Shown here: positions 28,011 to 36,514 of the stretch, piece after piece
Layout: every line of letters begins with the position of its first letter
How positions within the stretch are numbered: position 1 is the first letter of the stretch
NCBI GenBank assembly: GCA_949297285.1
Contig: CASFRL010000033.1
Location: forward strand, 19,808-83,807
DNA: 64,000 nucleotides
Source of the DNA: an uncultured Bacteroidales bacterium
GTDB taxonomy: Bacteria > Bacteroidota > Bacteroidia > Bacteroidales > Coprobacteraceae
Direction of reading: 5' to 3'
The notes under the pieces: generated by a model
What the model saw: only the letters and a program-made list of their open reading frames with translations
What the model was told of the DNA's origin: nothing
The model's database searches: none
Position numbers and translations under genes: made by a program

Positions 28011-28424
28011 ACTGTTTTAAGATGTCTCGAAAGTTTTGTAAGGGGGACAGTTCCGATAAAGAACATTGTAAGGAAAAGAAAGTTTTACCCTAATTATGAT
28101 CGGCAATTATGCGGAATATTTGCTGATTCCGATTAAGGCAAATACAACTTAGGAACAATGCCAAATTTATAAATTGATAATACATACTTATTGGCAGAGC
28201 TCGATGAAAATCTTTCATTTGATGTTTCTTTGAAAAAGATAAGTACGATTTCTGTTTTTGAAGTATTACTCAAGGGAAAATTTTTAGTAGTCTATAAATT
28301 GATTTCAATAAAAAATTCGATATGATATAGAATAATAAAATAGGATTTAGTTTTGTTATTTTATTTTTTTTGTAAAATTGTGATTATTAATAATAAATAT
28401 ATTTACAAACCAAAACATTAATTT
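28011..28424. other. 414-base intergenic stretch without a recognisable gene
   Basis: No convincing ORF, RNA or promoter was seen. The last ~100 bases are very AT-rich and form the 5' region of the small exported protein gene at 28425. Confidence 0.4.
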
Positions 28425-28772
28425 ATGAAGAAACTATTTTTATCATTATTATTAATTATGAGTGTAGCATTATCTACTTACTGTCAAGAATCCCAAAATG
28501 GTCAATCCGTTTATTGTGAAATAATAGGTGAAGGAAATTTCTCAGGAAAGAAGATAAAGGTGGAAATTTTTTTTGGTGAAGTGACTAACAATAAAATTAA
28601 ACAACAAGCAGAAAAAGTAAAATCTAAACAATTTACGTCAATGTTGAATGCATTAAATTATATGGCAAAAGAAGGATGGAAATTAGAACAAACTTACGTT
28701 ATAACAGAAACATCAGGAATGAATAGAGGTTGTTACTTTCATTATATTTTAAGTTCTAAGATATCAGAATAA
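28425..28772 (+). CDS. small exported hypothetical protein
   Basis: A 115-residue protein with a clear signal peptide (MKKLFLSLLLIMSVALSTYCQ). The mature domain has the pattern ML-NALNYMAKEGWKLEQTYVI...YFHYILSS, resembling small Bacteroidales exported proteins in which a GW-E/K-L strand precedes a YHW/FHY-ILxK end (DUF4177-like shape). No enzymatic motif. It stands alone between the 6S-like RNA gene and the tRNAs and is more AT-rich than its neighbours. Function unknown. Confidence 0.7.
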   Translation: MKKLFLSLLLIMSVALSTYCQESQNGQSVYCEIIGEGNFSGKKIKVEIFFGEVTNNKIKQQAEKVKSKQFTSMLNALNYMAKEGWKLEQTYVITETSGMNRGCYFHYILSSKISE

Positions 28773-29125
28773 CTTTTTGCAAAAAATTACTTTCTCTTGG
28801 CTGCTATAGCTTTTCGTATTTTTAATAGCTAAAAAGTAAATATATCTGCTATATACATAAATAAGTGATCCCCCTAAATTTATTTTATACTTGATGGGTA
28901 ATGTGTAGCCGATAGCTTAGGCTAAATGACATATTCATGGAAACAAAAACGGTCAATTCTGTATCTGAATCCGAATAACCGATTCGTCTTTTGTGTAGAT
29001 TCGAATACTTTTTAAATGTTTTTTGATAAGAGCCGGGAATTCCAAAATCTTTAAATATTCAGACAGACATGTTCAGAATTAAAGGGTCTCTTGAAACTCA
29101 CAAAAGTCGTACTGAAATAAATGAA
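28773..29125. other. intergenic stretch without a recognisable gene
   Basis: No supported ORF or RNA. A short CGAAT/ATTCG inverted repeat near 28970-28990 is the only structure noted and is weak. Confidence 0.35.
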
Positions 29126-29158
29126 AAAGAGGAAGCTAATATACTTAACTTCCTCTTT
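29126..29158 (-). terminator. terminator of the tRNA-Asp/tRNA-Pro transcript
   Basis: AAAGAGGAAG (29126-29135) and CTTCCTCTTT (29149-29158) form a 10-bp stem. On the minus strand it follows tRNA-Pro by a few bases and is followed by a T run. Confidence 0.8.
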
Positions 29159-29161
29159 ATG

Positions 29162-29236
29162 TCGGGGTACCAGGATTCGAACCTGGGACCCCCTGCTCCC
29201 AAAGCAGGTGCGCTAACCGGACTGCGCTACACCCCG
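29162..29236 (-). tRNA. tRNA-Pro (anticodon TGG)
   Basis: The 75-base cloverleaf on the minus strand has a 7-bp acceptor (CGGGGTG/TACCCCG with one G-T), D arm, anticodon stem CCTGC/GCAGG with loop TTTGGGA (anticodon TGG) and T arm CCAGG-TTCGAAT-CCTGG. The discriminator is A and no CCA is encoded. Confidence 0.95.
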
Positions 29237-29251
29237 AAATTTTGTTGTTGG

Positions 29252-29325
29252 CGGTGCGGACGGGACTCGAACCCGCGACCCCATGCGTGACAGGCATGTA
29301 TTCTAACCAGCTGAACTACCGCACC
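29252..29325 (-). tRNA. tRNA-Asp (anticodon GTC)
   Basis: The 74-base cloverleaf has acceptor GGTGCGG/CCGCACC, anticodon stem CATGC/GCATG with loop CTGTCAC (anticodon GTC), T arm GCGGG-TTCGAGT-CCCGT and discriminator G followed by an encoded CCA. It is 15 bases from tRNA-Pro; the two are cotranscribed, Asp first. Confidence 0.95.
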
Positions 29326-29363
29326 ATTTTGCAAATAAAGAACGCTTTTTTTCTTTTGCGTTG

Positions 29364-29371
29364 CAAAGATA
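29364..29371 (-). promoter_or_regulatory. -7 element of the tRNA promoter
   Basis: Minus-strand TATCTTTG, an exact TAnnTTTG match, about 39 bases upstream of tRNA-Asp. Confidence 0.6.
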
Positions 29372-29499
29372 GTCACATTTTTTAATTTGACAACAGTATG
29401 GGATGAAAAATTTCGAGAAATAAATATGTTAAATATTATTTGATATATGAATGGGTTGATAATCAAATTTTAAAAGAGAAAATCCCCTCCACAGTGATA

Positions 29500-30267
29500 C
29501 TATTTTTGTTTTTCAGTCAAATATTTCCAATAGCGGACCGGCAAGTTTTGACGATGTAGCTTTGGATTATTTCGCTCTTTAATATTAATGGCATTAAAAT
29601 ATTCTTTCCAAAGTTTTTGAAATAGTTTTTCGTCAGGATGCATCTGATTTTCACTTAGTAACCCGGATATATGATGAGCTTCTTTGTTTTGAAATTGAAA
29701 CTCTGATACATTTACAAGATCATAGTAATATCCGTATTGTCGCTTTAAATCGTAAATTACCCATTTCTGGTCAGAGAAGCGATCTTTACAATGTGGTACA
29801 ATTAGAGACAATACATTATAAAGCGGCTCTATTGCCGCAAAAAATGTTCCGTCTGCAGCTTTTTGAAATCGCAGGAATTGGATTATATGATGCTGTTCAC
29901 GATTTACCTTCTTCCATACATGAGAGAGCTCCAGAACATCCGGGTCGCCAAAATTCAGTTCGATAGAGTAGGGGGCATCTATTGCTTTCCGAATGTAACG
30001 AAAGATCAGGATGTCTATTTTAGGAAGTTCGGATAACCAACTGGCAGCCAAACAAGACAAAGAGACTTTTGATATTTTTTTTTCTAATCCTTTCCATACC
30101 CGTTCCGCCTTGTCGGTGTCTGTATATACGGTATAAACTTCATCATAAAATAGCGGAAAAGAATCTCCCTCTTCCAAAAATATATCGGGAAATGTCTTGC
30201 GGGAATAGGCATCGAAAACGGCTGTTAATAACCCGTCGAAAGTTTTATCATATACAAATATATTCAT
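29500..30267 (-). CDS. TIGR03915-type putative DNA repair protein (SAM partner)
   Basis: A 255-residue protein of the family always found next to a radical SAM DNA-modification/repair protein. The start MNIFVYDKTFDGLLTAVFDAYSRKTFPDIF is typical. The C-terminal half has HHIIQFLRFQKAADGTFFAAIEPLYNVLSLIVPHCKDRFSDQKWVIYDLKRQYGYYYD and ends with a PVRYWKYLTEKQ motif. The start overlaps the stop of the radical SAM gene by 4 bases, so the pair is translationally coupled. The biochemical role is not established. Confidence 0.88.
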   Translation of the reverse strand: MNIFVYDKTFDGLLTAVFDAYSRKTFPDIFLEEGDSFPLFYDEVYTVYTDTDKAERVWKGLEKKISKVSLSCLAASWLSELPKIDILIFRYIRKAIDAPYSIELNFGDPDVLELSHVWKKVNREQHHIIQFLRFQKAADGTFFAAIEPLYNVLSLIVPHCKDRFSDQKWVIYDLKRQYGYYYDLVNVSEFQFQNKEAHHISGLLSENQMHPDEKLFQKLWKEYFNAINIKERNNPKLHRQNLPVRYWKYLTEKQK

Positions 30268-31535
30268 GGAATATGATCTTCAAAAGATAATGTCAATTGT
30301 CGGGAATCTTTAATTTTAGGCTTATTGATCAAGAGCGCTCGTACATTTTCTGGCCTCAATTCATTTATTGTTTGCATCGGAAGTTCGTTACAAGTGATAA
30401 AATATCGGGCTTTTTTCATAACTACTCCAATTTTTTTTAGTTGAGCCGAACCTAAACGCGAATAACGGCGCGAAACAAGAATTATCTTTGCCGATTTCAC
30501 ACCTATTCCGGGAACACGCAAAAGCAATTCATATTCTGCACGGTTTACATCTACCGGAAAAACTTCTGGATGCCGTAACGCCCATGCAAGTTTTGGATCG
30601 ATCTCTAAATCGAGATTGGGGTAAGCATCATCGACAATTTCATTTACACTGAATTTATAAAATCGCAATAACCAATCTGCTTGATATAGCCTGTTTTCTC
30701 GTAATAACGGCGGCTGTTTCAGAACCGGCAGGCGATTATCATAATCGTTGACATGAATATATCCGGAATAATATACCCGTTTCATTGTCAGACGTCTATA
30801 TAGAGCCGAAGATATTTGCAAAATATCTTTATCCGTATCGGGGGTAGCCCCTATGATCATTTGTGTACTTTGTCCTGCAGGGACAAAACGGGGTGCGTGT
30901 CTGTACTTCTTTTTTTCTTCTATATTTTGCAAAATTCCCTGCTGTATGACGCGCATTGGTGAGAATATGCTCTTAAAGTTTTTTTCAGGGGCTAATGTTT
31001 TGAGACTTTCTTCGTTAGGAATTTCAATATTGACGCTCAGTCTGTCAGCATATAAACCAGCTTCGTTTACCAACTCTCGACTTGCTCCCGGAATGCTTTT
31101 TAAATGAATATATCCGTTGTAATGGTACGTCAAGCGCAACTCTTTTACGACCCTGACAAGTCGTTCCATTGTGTAGTCCGGATTATTTACAACTCCAGAA
31201 CTTAAAAAAAGCCCTTCTATATAATTTCTCCTGTAAAATTCTATGGTAAGTTCTACAATTTCAGATACAGACAAAGTCGCTCTTTTTAAGTCATTGCTTC
31301 TTCGGTTAATGCAATAAGCACAATCGTATATGCAATAATTGGTGAGCATGATTTTCAGTAGAGAAATACATCTCCCATCTTCTGTAAAGCTGTGACAAAT
31401 ACCCCAGCCCGAAGTATTCCCGATACCACCTTTTATCTTAGACCTCGATGTTCCGCTTGAAGCACAAGATACATCGTATTTGGCAGATTCGGCGAGAATC
31501 TTCAATTTCTCAAGGACTTTATCATTCATACTCAT
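30264..31535 (-). CDS. radical SAM putative DNA modification/repair protein (TIGR03916)
   Basis: A 423-residue radical SAM enzyme. The 4Fe-4S motif is CIYDCAYC (C-x3-C-x2-C) at about residue 75, followed by GLFLSSGVVNNPDYTMERL and SVNIEIPNEESLK. A helix-hairpin-helix DNA-binding motif lies near residue 340 (LLLRVPGIGVKSAKIILVSRRYSRLG). The fused SAM barrel and HhH, with the TIGR03915 partner, fit a lesion-directed enzyme acting on DNA; the lesion is unknown. It leads the two-gene operon. Confidence 0.9.
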   Translation of the reverse strand: MSMNDKVLEKLKILAESAKYDVSCASSGTSRSKIKGGIGNTSGWGICHSFTEDGRCISLLKIMLTNYCIYDCAYCINRRSNDLKRATLSVSEIVELTIEFYRRNYIEGLFLSSGVVNNPDYTMERLVRVVKELRLTYHYNGYIHLKSIPGASRELVNEAGLYADRLSVNIEIPNEESLKTLAPEKNFKSIFSPMRVIQQGILQNIEEKKKYRHAPRFVPAGQSTQMIIGATPDTDKDILQISSALYRRLTMKRVYYSGYIHVNDYDNRLPVLKQPPLLRENRLYQADWLLRFYKFSVNEIVDDAYPNLDLEIDPKLAWALRHPEVFPVDVNRAEYELLLRVPGIGVKSAKIILVSRRYSRLGSAQLKKIGVVMKKARYFITCNELPMQTINELRPENVRALLINKPKIKDSRQLTLSFEDHIP

Positions 31536-31553
31536 ACTTAACTGTGGTGACTA

Positions 31554-31561
31554 CAAAAATA
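31554..31561 (-). promoter_or_regulatory. -7 element of the radical SAM operon
   Basis: Minus-strand TATTTTTG matches TAnnTTTG, 18 bases before the start codon at 31535. Confidence 0.45.
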
Positions 31562-31603
31562 AATAAAGCCTTTGTTTTTAGATAGAAATCATCTCTTAAA
31601 TTT

Positions 31604-31611
31604 TATCTTTG
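31604..31611 (+). promoter_or_regulatory. -7 element of the uracil-DNA glycosylase family gene
   Basis: TATCTTTG, exact TAnnTTTG, 75 bases before the ATG at 31687. The two -7 elements at 31554 (minus) and 31604 (plus) make this a compact divergent promoter region for repair genes. Confidence 0.55.
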
Positions 31612-31686
31612 CATGAGTTAAATAAAATTCATTCCCGGTAAAAAAAGTACGCCTTCTTTATTTAAAAATATAGAAAGAAAAAATAT

Positions 31687-32274
31687 ATGGATACAAATAT
31701 AATTCCGGTAGAAAATCATCCGTTAAAACCGTTTGTTCTGCCCAATGCACAAGTATTGATGCTGGGAAGCTTTCCCCCGAAACAAATTCGTTGGTGCATG
31801 GATTTCTATTACCCGAATCTTCAAAACGATATGTGGCGCATTTTTGGTCAGATATTTTTTGAGAATAAAGACTTCTTTCTAAACGACGAAAAGAAATTTG
31901 ATAAAAATCGTATTATTACTTTTCTGACAAAAAAAGGCATTGCGCTGAGCGATACGGCACACTCTGTAAGGCGGTTAAAAGATAATGCGTCAGACAAATT
32001 CTTAGAAGTTGTTGAACCTCAAGATATCAATGCCTTGTTACAGCAAATGCCGCAATGCCGTGCGATTGTTACAACAGGTCAAAAAGCGACAGAGACATTG
32101 AGTGCATTATTCTCTTCTGAAATTCCGATTATCGGGTCTTTTACGGAAGTTGAATATCAAGGACGTAAAATTCTTTTTTACAGAATGCCCTCGTCTTCTC
32201 GGGCATATCCGATGCCTTTAGTCAAAAAAGCCGCGATATATGCCCGTATGTTCAAAGATTTAGGATTATTGTAA
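31687..32274 (+). CDS. uracil-DNA glycosylase family protein
   Basis: A 195-residue protein of the uracil-DNA glycosylase superfamily. Motif I is in VLMLGSFPPKQIRWCMDFYYPNLQNDMWRI; a C-terminal loop RMPSSSRAYPMPLVKKA takes the place of the classical HPS loop. It is not a family 1 Ung; the closest description is the single-domain, mismatch-type members. It is transcribed away from the radical SAM pair, and its last 9 bases overlap the convergent MBL gene. Confidence 0.78.
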   Translation: MDTNIIPVENHPLKPFVLPNAQVLMLGSFPPKQIRWCMDFYYPNLQNDMWRIFGQIFFENKDFFLNDEKKFDKNRIITFLTKKGIALSDTAHSVRRLKDNASDKFLEVVEPQDINALLQQMPQCRAIVTTGQKATETLSALFSSEIPIIGSFTEVEYQGRKILFYRMPSSSRAYPMPLVKKAAIYARMFKDLGLL

Positions 32275-32910
32275 ATAGGGGTTATGATCTTTTTCAAACC
32301 CTATTGTTGTGGTGGGTCCATGCCCCGAATAGAGCATTGTATTTTCGGGTAAGATTAACAGTTTTTTTTGAATTCCAGAAATCAGTTGATTGTAATTCCC
32401 TCCGGGAAGATCTGTCCGGCCGATACTGCCTCGGAAAAGTACATCCCCGACAAACGCCAAATTTTCTTCTCGACAATAATATACGACACTACCGGGAGAA
32501 TGTCCGGGAACATGAATTACTTGTAATGAATAATTACCAATTTTGAAGGTGTCATTTTCATCGATATGTTGTTTAATGGGGATAGGAGCGTCTAATAGTT
32601 GAATACCGAACATCATGGCTTGTCCCTCCATATTTTCCAAAAGAAATTCATCTGCCGGATGAGCTGACAGCCCGACTTCAAAAGTCCGGGATATGTATCT
32701 GTCGCCGAAACTATGATCGAGATGCAAATGTGTCGCCAACAAAAATTTTACTTTCAACTTATTGTCGATGATGTAATCTGATAATATTTTTTGTTCTTCA
32801 GGATAAAGACATCCGGCATCGATAATTGCGCATTCTCCGGTTTGAGTATCGGAAATGACGTATGTATTCTCAGAAAATGGATTGAATTGAAAATTTTTAA
32901 TGACTAACAT
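32266..32910 (-). CDS. MBL-fold metallo-hydrolase (glyoxalase II-like)
   Basis: A 214-residue zinc hydrolase. The metal-binding motif is THLHLDHSFGDR (HxHxDH), followed by HVPGHSPGSVVYY, FVGDVLFRGSIGRTDLPGGN and YSGHGPTTTIGFEK. Glyoxalase-II-like proteins of this size hydrolyse thioesters, but the substrate cannot be told. No signal peptide. It starts 4 bases after the rsmG stop and is cotranscribed with it. Confidence 0.88.
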   Translation of the reverse strand: MLVIKNFQFNPFSENTYVISDTQTGECAIIDAGCLYPEEQKILSDYIIDNKLKVKFLLATHLHLDHSFGDRYISRTFEVGLSAHPADEFLLENMEGQAMMFGIQLLDAPIPIKQHIDENDTFKIGNYSLQVIHVPGHSPGSVVYYCREENLAFVGDVLFRGSIGRTDLPGGNYNQLISGIQKKLLILPENTMLYSGHGPTTTIGFEKDHNPYLQ

Positions 32911-32914
32911 ATGT

Positions 32915-33544
32915 TTATTTATTGATTATAGGGACATAAATAACTTTTTTTGTATCGAAATACTCTTCTTCAAAATAATCTTTCAAATCATAGATAATCG
33001 ATACTTTTCTAAAGGGTGCAACTTCGCTTTGGAGATCTCCGCCTTTCAGACAGATAAGGCCGTTCGGCATTGCATTCTGTTGTTCTTTCTTAATGTTTTT
33101 ACGGATTAGTTTCATTAAATCGCCCAACGGCATAACTGCACGGCTGACGATGAAATCGAATTTTGCTTTTTCTTCTTCTACACCACAATGTTTGCATGTT
33201 ACATTTTGTAGACCGATAGACTGGGCTATTTCAGAGGCAACCTTAATTTTTTTACCGATACGGTCGACTAAATGGAAGTTACATTCGGGGAACAAGATCG
33301 CCAAGGGAATTCCGGGAAATCCACCTCCGGTGCCGACATCCATTATACTACTTCCCGATGAAAATTGTATTATTTTAGCGATTCCTAAAGAATGTAAGAT
33401 ATGATGAGTATATAAATTATCTATATCTTTTCGGGAAATCACGTTGATTTTGCTATTCCAATCGTTATATAGTTCGCCTAATGCAGCAAATTTCGCTTTT
33501 TGTTCTTCACTCAAAGAAGAAAAATATTTTTCAATAATTTGCAT
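32915..33544 (-). CDS. rsmG: 16S rRNA (guanine527-N7)-methyltransferase
   Basis: A 209-residue Rossmann methyltransferase that modifies G527 of 16S rRNA. Features are LYNDWNSKINVISRKDIDNLYTHHILHSL, the SAM motif DVGTGGGFPGIPLAILFP, HLVDRIGKKIKVASEIA and FDFIVSRAVMPL. Normal size. It leads the operon with the MBL hydrolase. Confidence 0.95.
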   Translation of the reverse strand: MQIIEKYFSSLSEEQKAKFAALGELYNDWNSKINVISRKDIDNLYTHHILHSLGIAKIIQFSSGSSIMDVGTGGGFPGIPLAILFPECNFHLVDRIGKKIKVASEIAQSIGLQNVTCKHCGVEEEKAKFDFIVSRAVMPLGDLMKLIRKNIKKEQQNAMPNGLICLKGGDLQSEVAPFRKVSIIYDLKDYFEEEYFDTKKVIYVPIINK

Positions 33545-33619
33545 GGAATAATATCGATAATGGGTTATTTAATAAACTTGCTTTTGTATAAATAGTTTAG
33601 TCCGGCTGATCTCTTTTTA

Positions 33620-33627
33620 CAAAAATA
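33620..33627 (-). promoter_or_regulatory. -7 element of the rsmG promoter
   Basis: Minus-strand TATTTTTG matches TAnnTTTG about 75 bases before the rsmG start. Confidence 0.45.
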
Positions 33628-33685
33628 AGTCAAAATACGAATATGCCAATAATTTATCGACAAATTGTTTACGGTACCTATACTA

Positions 33686-33731
33686 AAAAAGACGGAGTCG
33701 GAATACTTAACGTAAAACGACTCCGTCTTTT
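33686..33731. terminator. bidirectional-looking terminator after the S8 protease gene
   Basis: AAAAGACGGAGTCG (33687-33700) pairs perfectly with CGACTCCGTCTTTT (33718-33731) around a 17-base loop. On the minus strand it follows the protease stop by 22 bases and ends in T residues. Confidence 0.85.
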
Positions 33732-33753
33732 ATGCATTATATTTCAGAAAATT

Positions 33754-35898
33754 TTATTTGATAATCTTTTGCGTTTTGTAGATGCTATTCCCTTTAACTT
33801 GAATTACATATATACCTTTCATAAGATTCGATATGTCTAAAATCTCTTCTTGGCCGATAGCTGCCTCATTCAATTTCTGAGATTTCACGAGTTGTCCGTT
33901 TGTATTATATATAGCTATCGTAACCGAAGTATCCTTTTTGCCGAATAAAAGATGGCAATTCCCATCCCCCGGCATATAGACGGTAACATCAGGAATATTA
34001 GTCCCCTCGTTATCTATCCCGGCTGCCATTGTTACACACTCTTTAATGCCGTTCCATGCATCTATTTTACCAAATCCCCATGTATTACTACCATTTTCCG
34101 GAATTGTCCCGGTATATTCATCCTTCCGTGCCGTCTTTTTTAGAACCGCTCTGACATCGTCCGGGCTAAGTTTCGGATTTGCTTGCAGCCATGTTGCCAA
34201 TACACCTGTAATAAACGGAGCCGACATAGATGTCCCAGACATATAACCGTAATAATATTTCTTCCCGTTTACTACTGTATTGTCAGATATACCGCTATCC
34301 GAAGACTGTGCACTGGAGTATGACGAAATAATCATATTTCCGGGTGCTGTGATGTCCGGTTTTATGCGATTGTCTGCTGTCGGTCCAAGGCTTGAAAACT
34401 CGGTGATCATGCCTTCTTTTGATGCATAACTACCCGTACGAGTAGCATAAGCTCCGGCAGTGATTATTTTTTTCCCTGTGCCTCCAATTTCTCCGACAGT
34501 GTAATTTGAATCGCCGGCTTCCCATTGTGATAAACCGTTATTGGTAAACTGGCTATAATAATCATCGGCCCAGGCATGTACCGTCCCGCTTGTCGCTGTA
34601 ATCGTAATGCCTATGGCATATCCCGGTCTTATACTGCTTACTTCAGAAATAATATACGCATTCGGTTTATTGTTATTAGCATACACTTCATAATTAATTT
34701 CGACAATTCCACTTATTCCGTTTTTTAGGGTAATTGTTTTAGAACCACTTCCTGAAATATTGACTGTTTCAGAGTATTCTGATCGGTTTTGGGTAGTATT
34801 ATACCGATCAATGGTAATTTTAAAAGTATGGTTAGGTTCACCCCAAACATCTATTGCTGCATATCGATTATTTGTATCCAAAAATTTGACAAATGTCTTT
34901 AATGTATTATCCGACGCAGAGAATGTTTTGCTGATATGTATCGGATCACAGCCTTCATTCCCGGCAGATCCGACAAATAATCGTCCCGGGCCCTGCAAGT
35001 TGTCTGCCACTTGATCAAATGTCGAAGTTCCATCATGGGGCCCCGCATGAGAACCTAAACTCATATTGATAACACATGGCTTGCCTACCGACTCTGCATA
35101 ATTATAGATGTATTTCATCGCATCCGAAAGGCTTACTTGATCGGTTGTGCCATCATTTAGATCATAACTTACTATCACAATATCTGCCTCTCCGGCTATT
35201 CCATAATAAGGTTTTGTATGATCTGCACCGGCAGCAATACCTGTCACATGAGTAGCATGAGTTTCATTTGTTGCGTCATATTTTGCTGCAAGAATTGCTT
35301 CCGTAGTTTTGTATTCGGTACCATAAGAAAAACCGCTCGGAGCATCTCCTTTTTTATTTTGATCCCATACTCTCTTTACGCGCAATTCCGTCCCCGCTGT
35401 ATTGTAAAAATTAATGTGCCCATATTCAAAGCCACAATCGACAATACCGACAACAACATCCTTTCCCAAGAAAGGCGTCGATAAATCTTTCCCGCTTTGC
35501 ACATCGGTTACCAATGTCTCGGTTCTGGCTTTGTTCATTTTTTGATATATGGGTGTGCTGATCTGAACATATTTTACATCGTCCAAACGAGATATGTCTT
35601 CGATCTTATCCACGGGAATCTGCGCTGTAATCAAAGAATCGATACAGGTATTTACTTTTACATCATAACTCTCCAATGAATAAGGATCGACACCAGATCT
35701 TAAATAAATATATGATTTAATATATTGGGTATCACCTATCTTTTTTAAATTAAATTTTGCAGAACCGGTTTTCGAAAATTCTGCTTGTTTTGTATTATTT
35801 ATAACATACTGAGTATAGGGTGATATTTTTGATTGTGCCAATATCAACATGGCAAAACAGAAGAATGAAAGAAATAAGGAAAATTTTTTCATAATCAA
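33754..35898 (-). CDS. S8 family (subtilisin-like) protease with type IX secretion type A C-terminal signal
   Basis: A 714-residue exported serine protease. The signal peptide ends near residue 22 (MLILAQ). A propeptide-like region spans about 23-125. The catalytic triad is Asp154 (GIVDCGFEYGH), His214 (THATHVTG) and Ser557 (SGTSMSAP), with a beta-sandwich insert between His and Ser. The last ~75 residues form a Por-type sorting domain (VTIAIYNTNGQLVKSQKL...GIYVIQVKGNSIYKTQKIIK), so it should cross the outer membrane by the type IX system. The start used overlaps the upstream lipoprotein gene by 4 bases; a second ATG two codons in (MKKFSL) is possible. The substrate is unknown. Confidence 0.92.
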   Translation of the reverse strand: MIMKKFSLFLSFFCFAMLILAQSKISPYTQYVINNTKQAEFSKTGSAKFNLKKIGDTQYIKSYIYLRSGVDPYSLESYDVKVNTCIDSLITAQIPVDKIEDISRLDDVKYVQISTPIYQKMNKARTETLVTDVQSGKDLSTPFLGKDVVVGIVDCGFEYGHINFYNTAGTELRVKRVWDQNKKGDAPSGFSYGTEYKTTEAILAAKYDATNETHATHVTGIAAGADHTKPYYGIAGEADIVIVSYDLNDGTTDQVSLSDAMKYIYNYAESVGKPCVINMSLGSHAGPHDGTSTFDQVADNLQGPGRLFVGSAGNEGCDPIHISKTFSASDNTLKTFVKFLDTNNRYAAIDVWGEPNHTFKITIDRYNTTQNRSEYSETVNISGSGSKTITLKNGISGIVEINYEVYANNNKPNAYIISEVSSIRPGYAIGITITATSGTVHAWADDYYSQFTNNGLSQWEAGDSNYTVGEIGGTGKKIITAGAYATRTGSYASKEGMITEFSSLGPTADNRIKPDITAPGNMIISSYSSAQSSDSGISDNTVVNGKKYYYGYMSGTSMSAPFITGVLATWLQANPKLSPDDVRAVLKKTARKDEYTGTIPENGSNTWGFGKIDAWNGIKECVTMAAGIDNEGTNIPDVTVYMPGDGNCHLLFGKKDTSVTIAIYNTNGQLVKSQKLNEAAIGQEEILDISNLMKGIYVIQVKGNSIYKTQKIIK

Positions 35899-36356
35899 CG
35901 TGTTTTTGGAATTTTCGGATTGACAGTTTTTGTTAGTTCTATACTTGAAATATTAGGTAAAGACACTAATTCAGATATTTGAGAAAGCTCACATAAATAA
36001 CTTTTTAATGTGTCGGAATAGGAAACAATCGATATTCCTGCTTTTTCATCTTTATTTATATCGAAATTCGATTTAGTATGTAAATATCCCTTGATGTAAT
36101 ATTGCCCGTCCAAATATTTTAAACTATATTTTTTTTGAAGTTGTTCGGAAGGAATATAGTTTTTCTTAGACAAATCTCCTTTTGTCTCTTTTAATAGATC
36201 ATCCCATAACATTTTGAAATGATTTGAAAATCGAACTGTATCGGGAAGGGCATAAATAGTCATATAATTATCTTGCTTTGACTGGGATAAATTTTGTCGA
36301 TGAGCACAAGAAATACAAAAAAATAGAATTGATGCTAAAATAACTCCTTTCACCAT
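35895..36356 (-). CDS. lipoprotein resembling a free-standing protease propeptide
   Basis: A 153-residue protein with a hydrophobic leader and lipobox-like CISC (Cys17), so probably a lipoprotein. Its C-terminal 77 residues (77-153) line up with residues 49-125 of the downstream S8 protease, the region just before the catalytic domain: YSLKYLDGQYYIKGYLHTKS versus FNLKKIGDTQYIKSYIYLRS, then a similar helix-strand pattern ending NISSIELTKTVNPKIPKTR versus DVKYVQISTPIYQKMNKAR. It has no catalytic domain. Its stop overlaps the protease start by 4 bases. A role as trans-acting chaperone or inhibitor of the protease is inferred, by analogy with I9-type propeptides. Confidence 0.7.
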   Translation of the reverse strand: MVKGVILASILFFCISCAHRQNLSQSKQDNYMTIYALPDTVRFSNHFKMLWDDLLKETKGDLSKKNYIPSEQLQKKYSLKYLDGQYYIKGYLHTKSNFDINKDEKAGISIVSYSDTLKSYLCELSQISELVSLPNISSIELTKTVNPKIPKTR

Positions 36357-36432
36357 AAAAAGCCGTTAATCAAATGTAACCCAATTTAATTTTATAAATT
36401 GACCTGAATTTTTTTGTTAAAAAGACAGTTTA

Positions 36433-36440
36433 CAAAACTA
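36433..36440 (-). promoter_or_regulatory. -7 element of the lipoprotein/S8 protease operon
   Basis: Minus-strand TAGTTTTG matches TAnnTTTG about 77 bases before the lipoprotein start. Confidence 0.5.
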
Positions 36441-36514
36441 TGATTTTTTTGCATTCAATGGAGATATATAACTATTAAATATATATAATCTCAAATTTTA
36501 TATTGATATAAAAT

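Noticed and set aside
29069..29290. Plus-strand open frame ending in SGYQDSNLGPPAPKAG...CGRDSNPRPHA
   Set aside because: This is the well-known false ORF created by reading the antisense of tRNA genes (here tRNA-Pro and tRNA-Asp).
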